DNA of 64,000 nt from Motacilla alba alba (Eukaryota > Chordata > Aves > Passeriformes > Motacillidae), in the NCBI RefSeq assembly GCF_015832195.1, contig NC_052017.1:54776152-54840151 (forward strand). The letters are read 5' to 3'. Positions within the stretch are counted from its first letter, which is position 1. Each line of letters opens with the position of its first letter. Under the pieces are notes generated by a model that worked only from the letters and a program-made list of their open reading frames with translations, did no database searches and was not told the DNA's origin. Made by a program: the position numbers and the translations under genes. This document shows positions 13,806 to 26,976 of this stretch, in pieces.

Positions 13806-14437
13806 TGTTATAGGTAAAAATTGAGTCAGCCAATTTAAGAAGAAAATTAAAAAATAGAATTTATTTTGCGACTGCTATACAGTCCCGATAGCCAAACAAT
13901 CGAGGGACAGCACCGAGCCCGGGATCGGAGCTGGGTGAACACTGGCCTGACCTCTATCGCATCAGGCCCCCGTGGTTCACACACGCTGCATGGCAGAGTC
14001 CGTTTTTATACTCTTTTTCTAGCCTGAGGCTAAGTTCATTGTCTTCTTTCAGTGTCCTCCATATTCATGCTGGTTTCTTTCTGTGTTCTGTGCTGCACAA
14101 AACCTTGTCCGGGAAGCAATGTGTGATATTGCTCGGTTACTGGAATCGGGCATTCAGAAGTATGTTCCCGATGGCTCTGATTATCTGCACTGGACGTCTT
14201 CATGGGCCATCATTGCTGGGTGGCTCCTGGTCATTCCAGCAATGGTGGTCGTCTCCTGTGCCAGGCTAGGTCCTGTTTGTATGTTAATTCTTTTCTCTTC
14301 CTCCCTGCCAGCTGTGATTCTGCCATCCCGTGTGGTTACTCTCTGTCCCTGACTATGGTGTTTATTAAGATTTTTATAGTTCGGACATATTCCATACACA
14401 TACAGTTTTAATCAGCACAAATTATTAAATTATTCAG
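13806..14437 (-). mobile_element. LTR, family C (copy 1), inserted in G-rich block
   Basis: Starts TGTTATAGG and follows the family-C pattern seen at 49879-50942. It has an AATTTATTTTGCG-like block (reverse of a poly(A)/U5 region), then a GC-rich block, then TTTTTATACTCTTTTTC, which is a TATA box on the minus strand. The right end is degraded and the boundary is approximate. It interrupts a G-rich sequence that continues on both sides. Confidence 0.65.
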
Positions 14438-15480
14438 AGGGTGCTGCATGTTCGGGGTTTTCCCAGTTGCATGGGGTCGGTGCTGCAACAGGAAAGCCAC
14501 TCTGAGAGAACTGTGCATGAGGTTTTCCAAGTAGGGACTGCAGGCAAAGCGGTTTTAAAGGGTTTCCTGAGCTCGAACCCCAAGTGGGAGCCGGTCTGAG
14601 TAACAGCCAGCAGGGACCGTGCATGGTGGCTCCCAGCACTCGCTAGCCCAGCGGAGGTGGAAGTGGCGCTGCATGCAGTTCACACACAGCGCTGCTGAGA
14701 GTTGGGGACTGGCTTGATTGTGTGGGGTCTTGTAGGCTTTGGGTGGGAGCCCACGTGGGTAGCGGCTGGAGGGAACACGGCACAGCAACTCTGAGTGCCT
14801 GCTGACCTGGCAGGAGCAGTGACAGCAGGGGTAGAGCTGGGCAGGGTTCATGTGTGGCACCACTGAGGATTGAGGGGTGACTTGGTGGCAGGGTTTCCAG
14901 GCTGGGGCACCGAAGCACAGCACTGTGGTCCCTGGCACCACTGGCTCAGTGGGGAGGGGACAGCGTCTTGGGGGTGTAGGGCACGGGGTTGTGCACTGTG
15001 TGATTGGCGATTCGTGCCTCTTGGCAGGGGCCCCAGCACCATGGGCTAACCTGTGCGAGGCTGCCTGTGGCAACTCGGTGCCAGGAGCAGTGGTGCTCAG
15101 CAGGGCTAGCCCAGAGCGCCAGGCTGCAGAGACTTCTCTGCAGTGTCCGCTGGCACGGGGAGCCATGGGGCTGGGGTGCTGGACCGTAGAGACTTTTCAG
15201 CAGTTTGCCAGTGTGGAGCCGTGTGAGCAGCCTGCATATGTGGGCAGTTCAACAGTTGCTTGCACTAGTGTGCTGGGAAGGGGGACCAGGGCATGGAAAC
15301 TTCCCCTCAACCTATCGGCATAAAGACGCACGAGTGTAGTACCACATGCGGCTGCTTGCACTGGTGTGCTGAGGGTGTCAGGATGCCAAACCAAAGCAGG
15401 AGAGGAGCGGCAGAACTGACCCAGTGGTACAGGGGTGCCCGGACCATAAGCAGATTGTTTATTTGCTTTTATTTTTCAAG
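14438..15480. repeat. G-rich degenerate repeat, right half
   Basis: Continuation of the G-rich block with repeated phrases such as GGTGCTGCATG, CAGCAGGGCTAGCCCAGAG (compare CAGCAGGGCTGAGCCAGTA at 13662) and TTGCACTGGTGTGCTG. The recurrence of the last phrases on both sides of the LTR supports a single original block. Open frames up to 203 codons occur on both strands but overlap each other and have no domain I recognise. Confidence 0.45.
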
Positions 15481-16730
15481 AAGAAGGTAAAGCTGCTTCT
15501 TTCTTTCTCTCTTTTCCTTTTCTTTCTTTCTTCCTTCTTCTAGCTAATCGAGGAGGTGAGCTCTGTTGGGAGAGCCTGTGGTTGGTTTGTCAGAGAGGCA
15601 CGCTAGGTCTAGAGAGCCTGTGGTTAGGCTGGTTAGGATAGGACTGGGAGCAAGTAGGAAGTCCCCAAGGAGAGAAAGAGGAAGTACAGAGATGTCAACA
15701 GGTATCCCGCCCCCAATAACCCACTGAGAAAACAAACCTGGTACAGATGTGACCCCAACACCAAAAGTATGCAATATTATATAATAGAATAGAATAAGAA
15801 AGAGATTGAATATATGTGTACTAGCCATAGTGTGAGTCAAAAGAAGAGTAGATGTATCAAGTTTTAACTACTCTACACACCACTCCACCCAAACAAAATT
15901 CTAGACTTAAGAAAAACACTTAGTGTGTGCTTTGTTTTCCTCCTCCCTTTTACCACTTCCTGCCTTCTTGTATCTTTCTCTGTGAATACTAATTTTCAAT
16001 CAAGTGTAACACAAAACAGTTGTTTTGCACTCGAATTTAATACTAACAGGTGCTACTTTTCTTTCAAGTTAAGACAAGAGCTTGAGTGTCAAAAGCTTAG
16101 ATACTTTTCCATGCATAACACAGATACCTTTTCCTCTTTCAGTCCAAGATAAAATCTTGATAAAAAAACATTCTTTCAAAGTCACTGTCACCCCTGCAGA
16201 TAGGCCTGGAGCTTTCCTTCTCGTATTCCCAGGGGACTCTGAGCTACCCTCCACAGTAACAGAGGCCACAAGTACCTGCCCTCATTGAAGAAGTAAAAAG
16301 TGCTCCTTGACAAAACACAGGCTTCCAGAGCAGTGAGGTAAGGCTGTTGTTAGTTCCTACCCCAGTATCCCATGGGTAAGGGGTGAAAAATGCTATGTGT
16401 GGTATGCACAGGCAGTGATCTTCAATAAATCCTTCTAATCCTCTCCTTCATGCTGGTTAGGCTCCTGGGGAAGAAGCATAGCAAAAAGTGCTCAGTTTTG
16501 CCCTTGTAAAATGAGAAGCAGGAAGCAAGAATCCAGTGTGGTCTTTCACCTTTCCTTTAGGACATGCCTGTCTGTTCCTACCCCAAAGGCACAGAGGGTG
16601 CTCTTTAAACTGTGCCACAATGTCCCACCCACACTCCCCTCTCCTGTTCCCTTTCCCATCCCCACTGTGTCATGATCCCATGAGGTGAGAACAATGGGGG
16701 CATCAGGGCCAGAAGAGCTCTGGGAAAGTG
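15481..16730. other. Stretch with a pyrimidine microsatellite, otherwise no feature
   Basis: A TTTC/TTCC-rich tract lies at about 15496-15542. The remainder is unique-looking sequence with short frames only. Confidence 0.5.
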
Positions 16731-17400
16731 CCGTGCACATGTGTACCAGTGTGCACGGCTCTTTGTGCACATGTGTTTTCTAGTGTGCCTGGATGTGAGT
16801 GTGCATGTCCTGCTTTGCTCTGTGTACATATGTGCTGGTGTGCACAGCACATGGATCTGCTGACGTGTACACATAATGTGTGCATTGCTGTTTACACCTG
16901 CATTAAATTGCACATTCTCAGGTGTGAGTGGGTCTGTGCACAGCTCTGTGCTTGTGAGTGTGCACAAGTTCTGCAGGGGTGAGCATGGCTCTGTGTGGGA
17001 CATGTGTATATTAATGTGTATGACACTGCGTACATTGGTGTCCACAGACTCTATGTGCAAGCAGGTCTCATCCTTGTGAGCCCATGTGCATTGGTAGAGA
17101 CTGTACATAGGTGAGTGTCTGTGTAGCCCATGTGTGTTGGTGTGGCAGGTTGGGTGTACACAAGTGGTGTGCTGCTAGCAAGTACTGTGGTGCACAGGAG
17201 CTCTGTGCAAGTAAGCAGGTACCTGTGTGTATGTGCACTAGCTCTGCACATGTCCTTGTGTGCACACAGGAGCTGGACACACCAAGGGACATGGCTCTGG
17301 ATACATGGCTCTGTGCATCTGACTTCTGTCCAACCTGGGAAAACAGACGTGTGTATATGTGTGTTTCTGTGTGTGTTTGCTACCTAGATCTGCTGGCTGG
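16731..17400. repeat. GTGTGCACA-rich minisatellite
   Basis: Dozens of imperfect units combine GTGTGCAC, CTCTGTGC and ATGTGT, for example TGTGCACATGTGTACCAG and GTGTACATATGTGCTGG. Spacing is irregular, roughly 20-45 bases. Alternating purine-pyrimidine GTGCAC stretches run through most of it. Open frames on both strands (up to 167 codons, rich in Cys and His) are by-products of the repeat. Confidence 0.75.
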
Positions 17401-17489
17401 AGTGGCCCCTGGCTCTCTGTGTACACTCTGTTCTTGTAGGGAGAGGAATTTGCCTCTATGTATAAGTTTGCCAAAAGGTTTATGAAAAG

Positions 17490-18658
17490 TTGTGTACAGT
17501 GTTAAATAAAATTTAATAGTCTTTCAGTTTCCATTAAATCCCTGTGAACATTGAATCCCTATCTGCAATTGCTGTGATCCACTGCTGTTCAAACTCATGT
17601 TCCCTGGAAACTGCTGCCATCAAAACTGGATACTAGGCCAAAGGCTAAACCTCTCCATGATTGTAATGCTTCCAGGCCATGCTGTTCCCTCATCTCAGCA
17701 GTGGTGGGTAACTACTTTAAGACTCAACTATCTTTTCAAATAATGGAACATATAAGGCAGTGTTATGTGCATTGCCTTCAGTTTAACCCCTCAGAGGGGA
17801 GGTCCCTTTCAGATACTGCTAACCACTGAATCAGCTGTGCAAACCGCAGAGTGAATGTGGACTCATGTCAACAGAATTAAAGACCTGGTGGAAGAACCCA
17901 AAGGATAGACTATAACATCCAGACCTCATCCAGATGAGAGATAACCAAAGAAGCTCAAAGACATCTGAAAAGTAGAGTCATGCTTCCACCACCTAGCTCG
18001 AGGACTGTTTTAATTAACACTTTGGGCGGGGAGTTTGAACTGTATCATTGATGTAATTGCCGTGTTTTAATAAATGGGAATTACAAGCATCTGTTGAGGG
18101 GAAGTACACAAGGAACCATAAGAGGTATTGGGGCAGTTTCTTTAGGAACCAAGAAGTAGAGTAAGACAAGAAATAGAGGGCAAGAGTGGGTTGGCCCTTG
18201 TGTTCACCACTGAGAAGATTATAGCCCTGCTGCAGGCAGCAATAGCGTAGGCATGGAAAGGTGAGGGCAAGAAAGCTATACCAGGCCTCTCTATCATTCC
18301 TCAAATGTCTTTTAATACAAGAGGGCCTATAGGGCAAGACCAAGTTGGCCTCTGTACTCGCCACTAAGATAGACCTGCTATGGGTAGCAACCCCATACAC
18401 ACAGTAGATGGGGGTAAAAATGCTATACCAGATCTCTGTGATGCCATTTTGTCCATTCCAAATAAGTATATCTAAGAAAAACCTGATTTTTTTTCTTCTG
18501 CTCCCACTGTCCTTGCCCACATCAACAGATGGTAGTAGAACTCATTAAATGTTTTCTTTTTTTTTTTTTTTTTGAGAAGTTGGAGTAGATTATTGTAATT
18601 GAAAATGAGAGTTAATTGTTCAAGCCAAATGACTTACGGAAAAAGGAAAAGGGGGGTT
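17490..18658. repeat. Region with a diverged direct repeat near 18195-18460
   Basis: Two imperfect direct copies of about 105 bases are visible, at about 18190-18300 and 18346-18450, sharing TTGGCC, CACTAAGA-like and GCTATACCAG segments. A minus-strand open frame of 168 codons (18014-18520) spans both copies and has no recognisable domain, so I do not call it a gene. A T run lies at about 18557-18573. Confidence 0.4.
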
Positions 18659-19099
18659 TGTTATAAATTTATAAATCTTATAAATTAAGAGACAGATATA
18701 ATGTGTATGTTAAGAGAAGTTTTGTAGATGTATAGTGATGTTATTGTAATATGTCCTCCCACAGTCCCCTTTCCCCTCCCCTTTGTAATAGCCTTGGTAG
18801 TCAGGGCATTTGGGGAGGGCTGGCTTGTTACCAGGAGGCGCAGCATAATGACACCTGACCTCCAATCAAGATGTAAGAAAGTAATCTCCACCAATGGACA
18901 GCAGGGAAGGAGTAGACTGACAAAACCTTGGGAGGGGCTAAGGGCATAAAAGGCAGAGCTTAAATTTTCTAACTGAGCATGTGGCTGCTGCTTATGGAGA
19001 CTTTCAGTGCTGTAATTTTTCCTTATTCAGTCCTTTGTTGTATTTTTGTTAAGGTTTAATAAGCCTTTGACATTTTAAATGTGAGCGTCATTTCTCACA
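18659..19099 (+). mobile_element. Complete solo LTR, family B (copy 2)
   Basis: Starts TGTTATAAATTT and ends TTTCTCACA. A TATA-like GCATAAAAGGCAG lies at about 18942-18954 and a poly(A)-like TTTAATAAGCC at about 19057-19067, so the LTR reads on the plus strand. It is about 441 bp, with no internal retroviral sequence next to it, so it is a solo LTR. I could not find a matching target duplication at its ends. The same family occurs at 12855, 40716, 58189 and 62574. Confidence 0.85.
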
Positions 19100-19716
19100 T
19101 CTTCCAAGCAACACTAAAGCTGTGCTTTTGCTTGGTGAATTATTTGTCAGACTCAGATGATGCTTTATATACCGACTCTCAGATCCTTATAAGTATAGGA
19201 GTCTGAAGACTATAGCTATTCTGTATTCAACTTAAACAGGACCATTCAACCAGAACTCTCTGGTGGCAGCATGGCCTCTACCCCATGATCTGCATCTACT
19301 ATATTACATAGACTGTCATCACATGAGCTGACATAGTAGTGAATCATGTGTTAGAAAAATAAGTTATTTGAGGAGCCTATGAAAGGATCAAAAGCAATGC
19401 TGTTGGACCAGATGTTACACTATCATTTGGGGTAATCTGGGTTCAGATCCTGAGAAGCGTTTGCTGTCAGGGATGGTGGTATTGGTGAAAGGGCTGTTCA
19501 GTCTCCAAAACAGGAAAGTCATTACTTTCTAGAGACTATTCCTGTTCAGTGTTTAGAGAAAGACTGGTAGATCTTAGTTTTGTTTTTTTTTTATGGGATA
19601 TAAATTTAATGAAAAAACTAGTAACTAGCAAGGGACAAAAGTAATATTATATTACTTTTGTGGAGCCTGCACAAATAATATAGCAACCCAAGTTCCTACA
19701 CAGGTATCTGTCCTTG

Positions 19717-19889
19717 TTTAAAAGACAGGTGCCTGCCAAGGAAGGTGGGAATCCTCTCAGAATGGAAACTATTATCTCCTCTCTCCGAATTATTATAATT
19801 ATGAAATTATGGGGTTTTCAGGCAAAGATATGAGAAAAGTTGTTCTTTACTAGAATATATATATACACACACACATATATACATATATA

Positions 19890-19920
<31 letters not shown>

Positions 19921-20415
19921 GTGTGTGTGTGTGTACACATATATGGAAAACAAGACAGGCAAACAACAACAGCAACAAAACCCCAAACAAAAACAAACAA
20001 ATCAAAACAAAACCCAACCAACCAACCATACAAACAAACCAGAAAAAACTGGTAACAAACAGACCTTTCCTGCCTGTCAAGCAATTTCCTCTTTGGTATA
20101 ATTACAACCACAACCATCTCCCCTCCAAGCCAGGCAAAGACTGAACCACTCCCAGCTAAGAAACTGCCAAAACCACACCCCATCCCCCTTCAGCAAACCA
20201 GTATCCAACCCATGCCCTCCCTTCCTGGAAGCTTTCCAGTGGAATGAAAAGGTCATTGGATTGTTCTTTTGTATTTTAATGGCCCATCATTCATTCCCTA
20301 CAACCCCCCCTGCTTCAGCTTCATCTACCCTTTCTTTGCAGAGGCCTCTTTTTCAGGTAATAAATGGGAGAAAGTTCACTGGGAAAACCAAACCCACAAC
20401 AGTATCTAAAAAAAA
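19717..20415 (-). mobile_element. Decayed LTR, family A (copy 2)
   Basis: Carries AAAAGACAGGTGCCTGCC, ATGAAATTATGGGG, GTTCTTTACTAGAATA and the distal CTTTTTCAGGTAATAAATGGG shared with copy 1. A TA/TG microsatellite (19855-19946) interrupts it. Sense direction is minus. It has many indels and no open retroviral frame. Confidence 0.65.
19855..19946. repeat. Compound TA/CA/TATG/TG microsatellite
   Basis: Consecutive tracts of TA, CA, TA, TATG and TG repeats within the family-A LTR, at the position where other family-A copies show a short ATATAT stretch (for example 26600-26620). It appears to have expanded from that seed. Confidence 0.9.
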
Positions 20416-23400
20416 ATTCAGGTATCTACTAGTGCTGGGCATTCACAGGTGCCGTTGGCTAGAGTGGCAGCTGTGTTTGCAGGGGTGAAATCATGAGCCT
20501 GTTGAAGTCAGTGTCCTATGGCGGGGCCAATGTTTTTATCAAAATGTGTGGAGTTTTCTTGATTAGTGCTAGAGCTCAGGAAAGGCGATGGAATAGAATT
20601 ATTATTTATTCAGTTCTGAAGTGTTTATTTGTGTTTTCAAATTACCTGTAAACATATTTGCTGTTATCCTGAGGGGTTGGTGGTAGTGATGTGATGTTTA
20701 TCTGTATACAGGATTGCATACCTATGGCATTCAATTGCTCTTGCCACATCTTTTGCCTTTTTGTATGTGTCCAGTTTGTCAACATATGGTTTCATCAACC
20801 TTCAGGGCTCAATGTCCAGTCGTTGCTATTCAGATTTGTCACCTGAGTTACATGAGGTTACTTTGGTTTTGTTTTCTGATGAATGTTGTGATGTTGACAA
20901 ACAAAGGTGTCAACCCATACCAGTAGTATTGCTCATAGAAGTATCTGCAGAAATAATAGCAATTCCCCAGGACTGTTGAAATGAAAAACACCGTTTATAT
21001 AAACCTTCAGTGATAAGTTAAAAAACAGAATGTGGACATAGCCCAATTGGTAAAAAAAATTCAAAATGTAACAATACACGCACAAATGCTTCTTCTAATT
21101 TTTTGTCCATCTCTTAAAAATGACTGTGCTATATAAAGGATTTAACAGGTAGTATAGGTATACTAATCACAAGATAAGGGGCAAAAAAAAGAACAGTATA
21201 TCCTGAATACTCTTTCAAGACATATGAATAAGCACATGTTTAGTAGTAATTTCATGATAGAAAACACAGACTGCAATTACTCATTTTCAATTCAGGTAAG
21301 ACTGTCATCCAGTTCAGTGATCAACCAAAATTATAAAAGCAAACTGAACTTATGTAAGATTTATGCCTTTGTAGAACCACTGTTTAGACTTCTTTTAAAC
21401 ACCATAATTTTTCACTCTCTTTTCTCTGTTGTTTCAGAGTCTCTGATGTTTTGCCTAAATTTAAAGTGGCAATTTCCAGCTTTTTTTTTAACAGGCTTTT
21501 TTCATATTCTCTGTCTTTTTCTCACTGCTATTAAATAGCATATCCCTCCATATTCAAAGATGTTTTTCTGTGACTTCAACTTGCTGTGCATCATAGAAAT
21601 AGTCTAAAAATTGTCAGTTGTGAATGTAATATTGTTAGTGAATAATACCTAGCTTTTAAGAAAGTTCCCGTTAAATTCAGCAGGATGTGGCTCAGACCCA
21701 TAAGAGTGTTCATCAAAATAGGAGCAAGTGGGAAATAGAGTCCATAAGGACCCTACACAAAGAAAAATCTCAGCTCCTGCAAACGCATGCCTGAATTTAT
21801 ATTTGGCCTCCAATTCCCCTAGGGCACAGGCTGCCTATTTTTCAAGTCTCATGGAGTGCCTGATACCATAAGAGTCCACTCTTATTTGCCTATGGGATCT
21901 TTTGGAACAGGTGTGAGTAATGATGATTTGAGAGCATGACATGACCCTGCTGAAATGAGAGTTTCCTTGGGTGAAAGTGTGAAGTGACCAACATGAGAAA
22001 AAATAAAGATAGACAGGAACAGACTGTTTTGCCTAGATGAAGCATATCAGAGAAGACTCTTAGAAGTACTTGTCCCAGTGGTATTATTCCTTGGCTTTGT
22101 AGCCTGGCCTTAATTTCAGTCCAATTGCCTAATTTTCTACAATCTCCATGAAAGCCAATTCCCTGCCTGCAGTGTGTCTTCTTTATATTTCTCAATAATG
22201 TAGAGTCTGGCTATTTAACTGCAGCAGACTTTATGACAAGGCTTTTCCCCCCTCTTTTTTGGCAGAATACCTAGACTTAATTTTAAAAGACACTCAAGCA
22301 TTCAAACACCCCTGAATGACTTACAGGAAAAGCAGAATGTTTACTATCTCTGTTTTTAAAAATATGACAATTTTTTTTATTAGGCAATTCTATCATTGTT
22401 ATAAATAAGTAATTGTACTGGGGAGAAGGGATAATCCTTATTTAATTAAATTCATCTATACTCCCAGGTTGGCAACCACACATATGTGAGACTAATACCC
22501 ATAGCCTGCCAGTATGCATGTGCAATTAAAAATTCACTCTACAGTAGCACAGGCAGCTTAGTGTTGCTTTTGGCATTTACAAATTCTTTTATTTTGTGAC
22601 TTTTTTTTTACCATACACATATGCTGGAGCAGATGTTGCTTATTTGTTGTTTATTCAAATCTGTAGGCTCTGGCAGCTAACTCCAGTGTTCTGTAATGAA
22701 GCTTTATTTGCTGTCCTGTATTAGGACCCAGCAAATGCATGACAGGCAGAGTTAGGTCTCAGCAGGGGCTACAGTTACTTTCCTTACTTATTGGCTGTTT
22801 ATACACTAAAGCTCACAGTTAAGAAAGCTGTCTGGGCAGGATATGGGGCTAGATGCTGTACGCAGAGAAGAAATATTTTACTCCAGTCACAGTATCTTTG
22901 ACCTGATGAGTTGTGGCTTGCATGTAAACTCAACTGTTGCAAAGGTTTTGCATGTAGCACCTGAAAAATAAAGCTGTTCTCCCCTTCTACACCCTCTCTC
23001 TCCTTGTTCTCCATCTCCTACCCCTGCTGCTCCTTCCATTTTTCAATTACTCTTTGGAAAGTACTGAGTATAACTAAAACATGTTTCAGTGTTGCTCACC
23101 CCATTAACTCAGCGTGTGCCTGAAAATTCATTAACAGCAGCTTCTATCAGGGAGGCATAGGAAGTCCGTGTTATTTGTGTGTGTGTTGTAGTCACCCACA
23201 CCTTCTTGTTCCTTGCTTACTTGGCTCTCAGTCTGCTGGGGGGCCATGCACCAGAAAGGCAGCAATTCCTGTACAGTGCTGGCCTAAGGGGACACATTGC
23301 TCCCAGGCACTCCAGTGCCAACAGAAACTCATTAGCTTGCTGGAAGAGCCCTTGGTAGCCCAAGAGGTAATCAATCAGGCAAGTAACTGAATCCATTTGG

Positions 23401-25149
23401 CTCACTGTGACATGGTATCTTGTGATATATTTTGTCCCAACTAACAGTGCTGGGGATCACATACGGTTTTTGCAGCAGCTGGGAATATCCCAGCTTTCCC
23501 ACATGCTGAGCTAGCATGTTAGCGCCTGTGACTTACCAAGCAGCAATTTTTTCAATTATCACACCTTCATGCTTCCTACTTGCCAGCTTCTCTGATGGTT
23601 TGGCACCCTTGCGATACTCACAGAATTCAATTAATATTTCTTTTAATCGACTGAGTACCAAGAATGTGAATTCTATTTATTATCCATAATCCATTGTAAA
23701 TTCTGCCTGTAGTTGAAGGAACAATGTCTTCAAAAGTACAAGAAGAAATAGTATGTATATTTCCTATGCTTTAAAGAGTACAGGATTTTCCATGTGTTTT
23801 TCTCTGGTTTCAATTTTAAGAAGTGAACAGCTGTTTCATATTTGCCGTAGCACCAACATAACACTGTTTATCTTCATGTATAACACAGTGACTTTTAGTG
23901 TTAAGTATATATTAAAGAAAAGGGAAAGGCAAAGAGACAGATAACAGGAAGACTTGCTAAATCTGCAGTCAACTTTGGGAGCCTTAACTTAAAAATGTTT
24001 TACAACTATTATTGTGTTGATACCACCTGACATTTATGTTCAATTTTGTCATCAGTTAATAAAAACAGTCTCCAAAAAATCATAAAATATCTTAGGTATC
24101 CAGGAGGACAACCAAATACTTAAAAAAGGAGAGATTGGTTTAGATCAAGTGATAGCCTTTAACACAAGAAAACTTCTGAAATAAAATCTAGCTATTTTGA
24201 AGTTGTACTGATTCCTTGATAGGCCTTTTCTATTAGTTTTATCTCTGCCTTTTTTTCCCATACCCTCAACAGCACAGGAGTATCAGAGACTTGCAGTCAC
24301 AGACCTCTATGTTGCTATACTAATTATTCCAGTTGACATCCGATCTTTTGAAACTTACTGCAAAATTCAAACCCCGACGCCCACATCCAGCTCAGGCTTT
24401 GAGGCAGCTTTTTGAGAACATGCATACTTTTTCTGATGGCACCACATTGCTTTGAGAGAATTGGTTCACCTCACTGTTTGTGACACCTCTGAGAAGAGGA
24501 CCTTTTTCTCCTGAATGTATTTTTATGCTCTGGAGAACTCTACATAATTCCTCTTCTATATGTCTTCTACATACTTGTTGTAGTCTTCAACTACTTGTTA
24601 AAATTTAGCATTTTTCCTTGGGAAGATATCACTGTAAGAGAGAGGCAACCTTACTAAGCTGGGCAATCTTAGACTCTCTGAACAGAGTTTAATGGCTATT
24701 ATAATTGAACTGGAGCTATAGCAATTGACTTTTGATCTCTAGAAAGTAATACCCAAAAATCAGTACCTGTTCTAGCTTTTCAATTGCTTTGGGCACTGCT
24801 GACCAGAAGTTGCAGGATCTAGCAGAAATATACAGATTTGTTCTGATTCTGGCCAGGATAGGGTTATTTTTTTCAGCAGACAGGAGGAACACAGCCAGGA
24901 CCCTGGAGTTGTTTGGATACCACCTCAAGACATGTGCAGAGGGCATGAAGAGGGCTAGGGTTTTTCTAGTGTTGTTAGGGTGTGCAGGGTATGCAGTTGG
25001 ATGATGGCAAGATCCACAGTTCTGCATGGTAAGCAGTTGCATGTAAATCTTTTGCCCATTTTGTACATTCTGTGTGCTGTTTGGAAGGTAAACCAGGGGG
25101 AGGAATTAACTCCACACAAATGCCTTGTGAGAGATTTCAAGACGGAGTT
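20416..25149. other. Stretch with no recognisable gene
   Basis: AT-rich sequence with short frames only. I saw no domain, tRNA, or recognisable interspersed repeat with confidence. Confidence 0.5.
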
Positions 25150-25636
25150 ACAATTTACTAGGAAAGACACAATGAAGACAATAGTACAGAAACACTGGCT
25201 TAAACCAGAAAGTCAGAGTCACCCTGTTGGTCAGGGTGGTGGTAGCAGTCCAACTGAATGGTGGTTGCTGTCCCGTTGAAGTGATGGATGTGGTCTTGTC
25301 AAAAATGGTGGTCCTGGGGAAAGGCCTGGTCCTTCTCTGGTGGTCCAGTTGTGGTGGTGGAGAATTCTTGTCCTCTGGGTGTCCAGTGGTGGTCATGGTG
25401 TCCCAAGTCCCAGATTATACACAGGCAGGAATATCTGGAACCTTTCACAGGACAGGGAGTTTCACAATGGATGATGTAATTCCATGAGTCATTCTGGGGA
25501 GTTCTTGATGGTCCATTAGCAGCGATGACCCCCTCCCCTCAAGATGAGTGGTGCTGCTGCTTCCCCAGAGAGAGTTAACATAGTTGAGTCATGGCAAAGA
25601 TAAAGAAACACTGATCCACCAATCTTAACAGTTCAT
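25150..25636 (-). mobile_element. LTR fragment related to family A
   Basis: Shares the block GTCACCCTGTTGGTCAGGGT with the arm LTR at 29999 (CACCCCGTTGGTCAGGGTGT). It also shares the following TGGTAGCAGTCC, the TTTCACAATGGATGATG block and the CAGCGATGACCCC block in the same order as 29990-30330. The poly(A)-side edge (TGTCTTGG) is absent. Right end near CAATCTTAACA is approximate. GGTGGT-rich expansion has occurred near 25270-25400. Confidence 0.6.
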
Positions 25637-26444
25637 CAGAAAGTGTTGTAGATGGTGGTACACCCCATGTTGTAACCCAGGACACTCTACTGTAGTATTG
25701 CTGTTATTACTGATGGTTTTCTTATTTCATTGCTGTTTCTAGTAAATTGTTCTTTATCTCAACCCATGATCTTTACCTTTCTGTGCCTCTAATTCTCCTC
25801 TCCATCCAGCCACAAGAGGTCTGGGGGTAAATGAGTGAGCAGCATGTGGTCTGGGATGTTTCAGTGGGAACATGAAATTGAGGAATATTATTCTTAAACC
25901 ATGACAGGATATTTCACTCATTTTTGTCAAAAGAGTAAATGCTGTTGGAATCGATCCCCTCTTTTTTGAGGTGGTTTCAATTGCAGAGAGACTTATGAGG
26001 CTCCCTGTGATTGCTTATTTTTTATTCATTATCTCTGTGCAGGTGCTACTGGAAGCAGTTGTGATGTAAAGTGATCTGCAGTGTAGGATGATGACATTCA
26101 GCTCCTACCTCTCATTTTCATCAGACGCAGATACAGCCATCACACAGCTTCCAAATGCACTGGTACAAATCTGCATTAAAGACTGTTGGCTGAAGCTCAG
26201 TGGAAATAAGATGGAAGTGATACTGACTCTCAAGGCAAAGTAGGAGGAGGACCTGGCAAAATTTGAAGCTGTTTCATTAACTGAGGGAAGACAAAAGACT
26301 ACTATCAAAATGACTGCAGTTCAAGGTTTTGACTAGATTCCTCACTACTCCCAACCTCCCAGACTGCAGAAACATGATTTATCACAGAGAACTGACTAGA
26401 GTGTTCTCTCTTTTCCTGTCAAATTCAGAACACAGATCACTTAT

Positions 26445-26960
26445 TGTCTTGGTTTGAAAGATAGGTGTCTGCCAAGGAAGGAGGGAACCTCCCTTGGAAT
26501 GGAAAATATAACCCCCTACCCTCCAAATCATGATAACTTTGAAATTATGGGGCTTTCAGTCAAAGGAATGGGAAAAGGAATAACAGTTCTTTACTAGAAT
26601 ATATATATATATATACAAACAACAACATCAGCAATAACAAACAAAAGACCTAGCTAGAAACCAATTAACAGGCTTGTCTCAGCCACCCAGCCTTTTCTCC
26701 TTTGTGTAGTTATGGCCACAGCCAGAAGTGGCACTGTTGGCTCCCCACCATATAGGGCAGGTGTGATGATTCCCCTGTGGCTGCAGGGGGTGCTGTGGCA
26801 CAACCTCACCCCCGCTCCACTGGTTAATGGCAGTGCCGCAAGTGGAAGAGATAGAAAAGGGATTTCCTTTACAAATTCACAGCAAGCAGAAGGTCTCAGT
26901 GTACATCCAGGTTGTGAAATGGACCATAGCAAGAACTGTGGAACACTAGGCTGGTACAGC
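26445..26960 (-). mobile_element. LTR, family A (copy 3)
   Basis: Begins TGTCTTGGTTTGAAAG and carries AAATTATGGGGCTTTCAG and GTTCTTTACTAGAATA, then a CAACAACA-rich part and a TTTGTGTAGTTATGGCC block shared with copy 1. The distal end merges into the block with a 177-bp repeat and cannot be placed exactly. Confidence 0.65.
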
Positions 26961-26976
26961 AGTAACAAGCACGCCC

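Noticed and set aside
14555..15166. 203-codon minus-strand frame
   Set aside because: Lies in the G-rich repeat block with competing frames on the other strand. Its Pro/Ala/Cys-rich composition follows base composition only.
16605..17108. 167-codon Cys/His/Thr-rich minus-strand frame
   Set aside because: It is a translation of the GTGCAC minisatellite. The CTH-type repeats are not zinc fingers, as spacing is irregular.
18014..18520. 168-codon minus-strand frame
   Set aside because: Spans a diverged direct repeat and has no known domain. I see no promoter or splice context.
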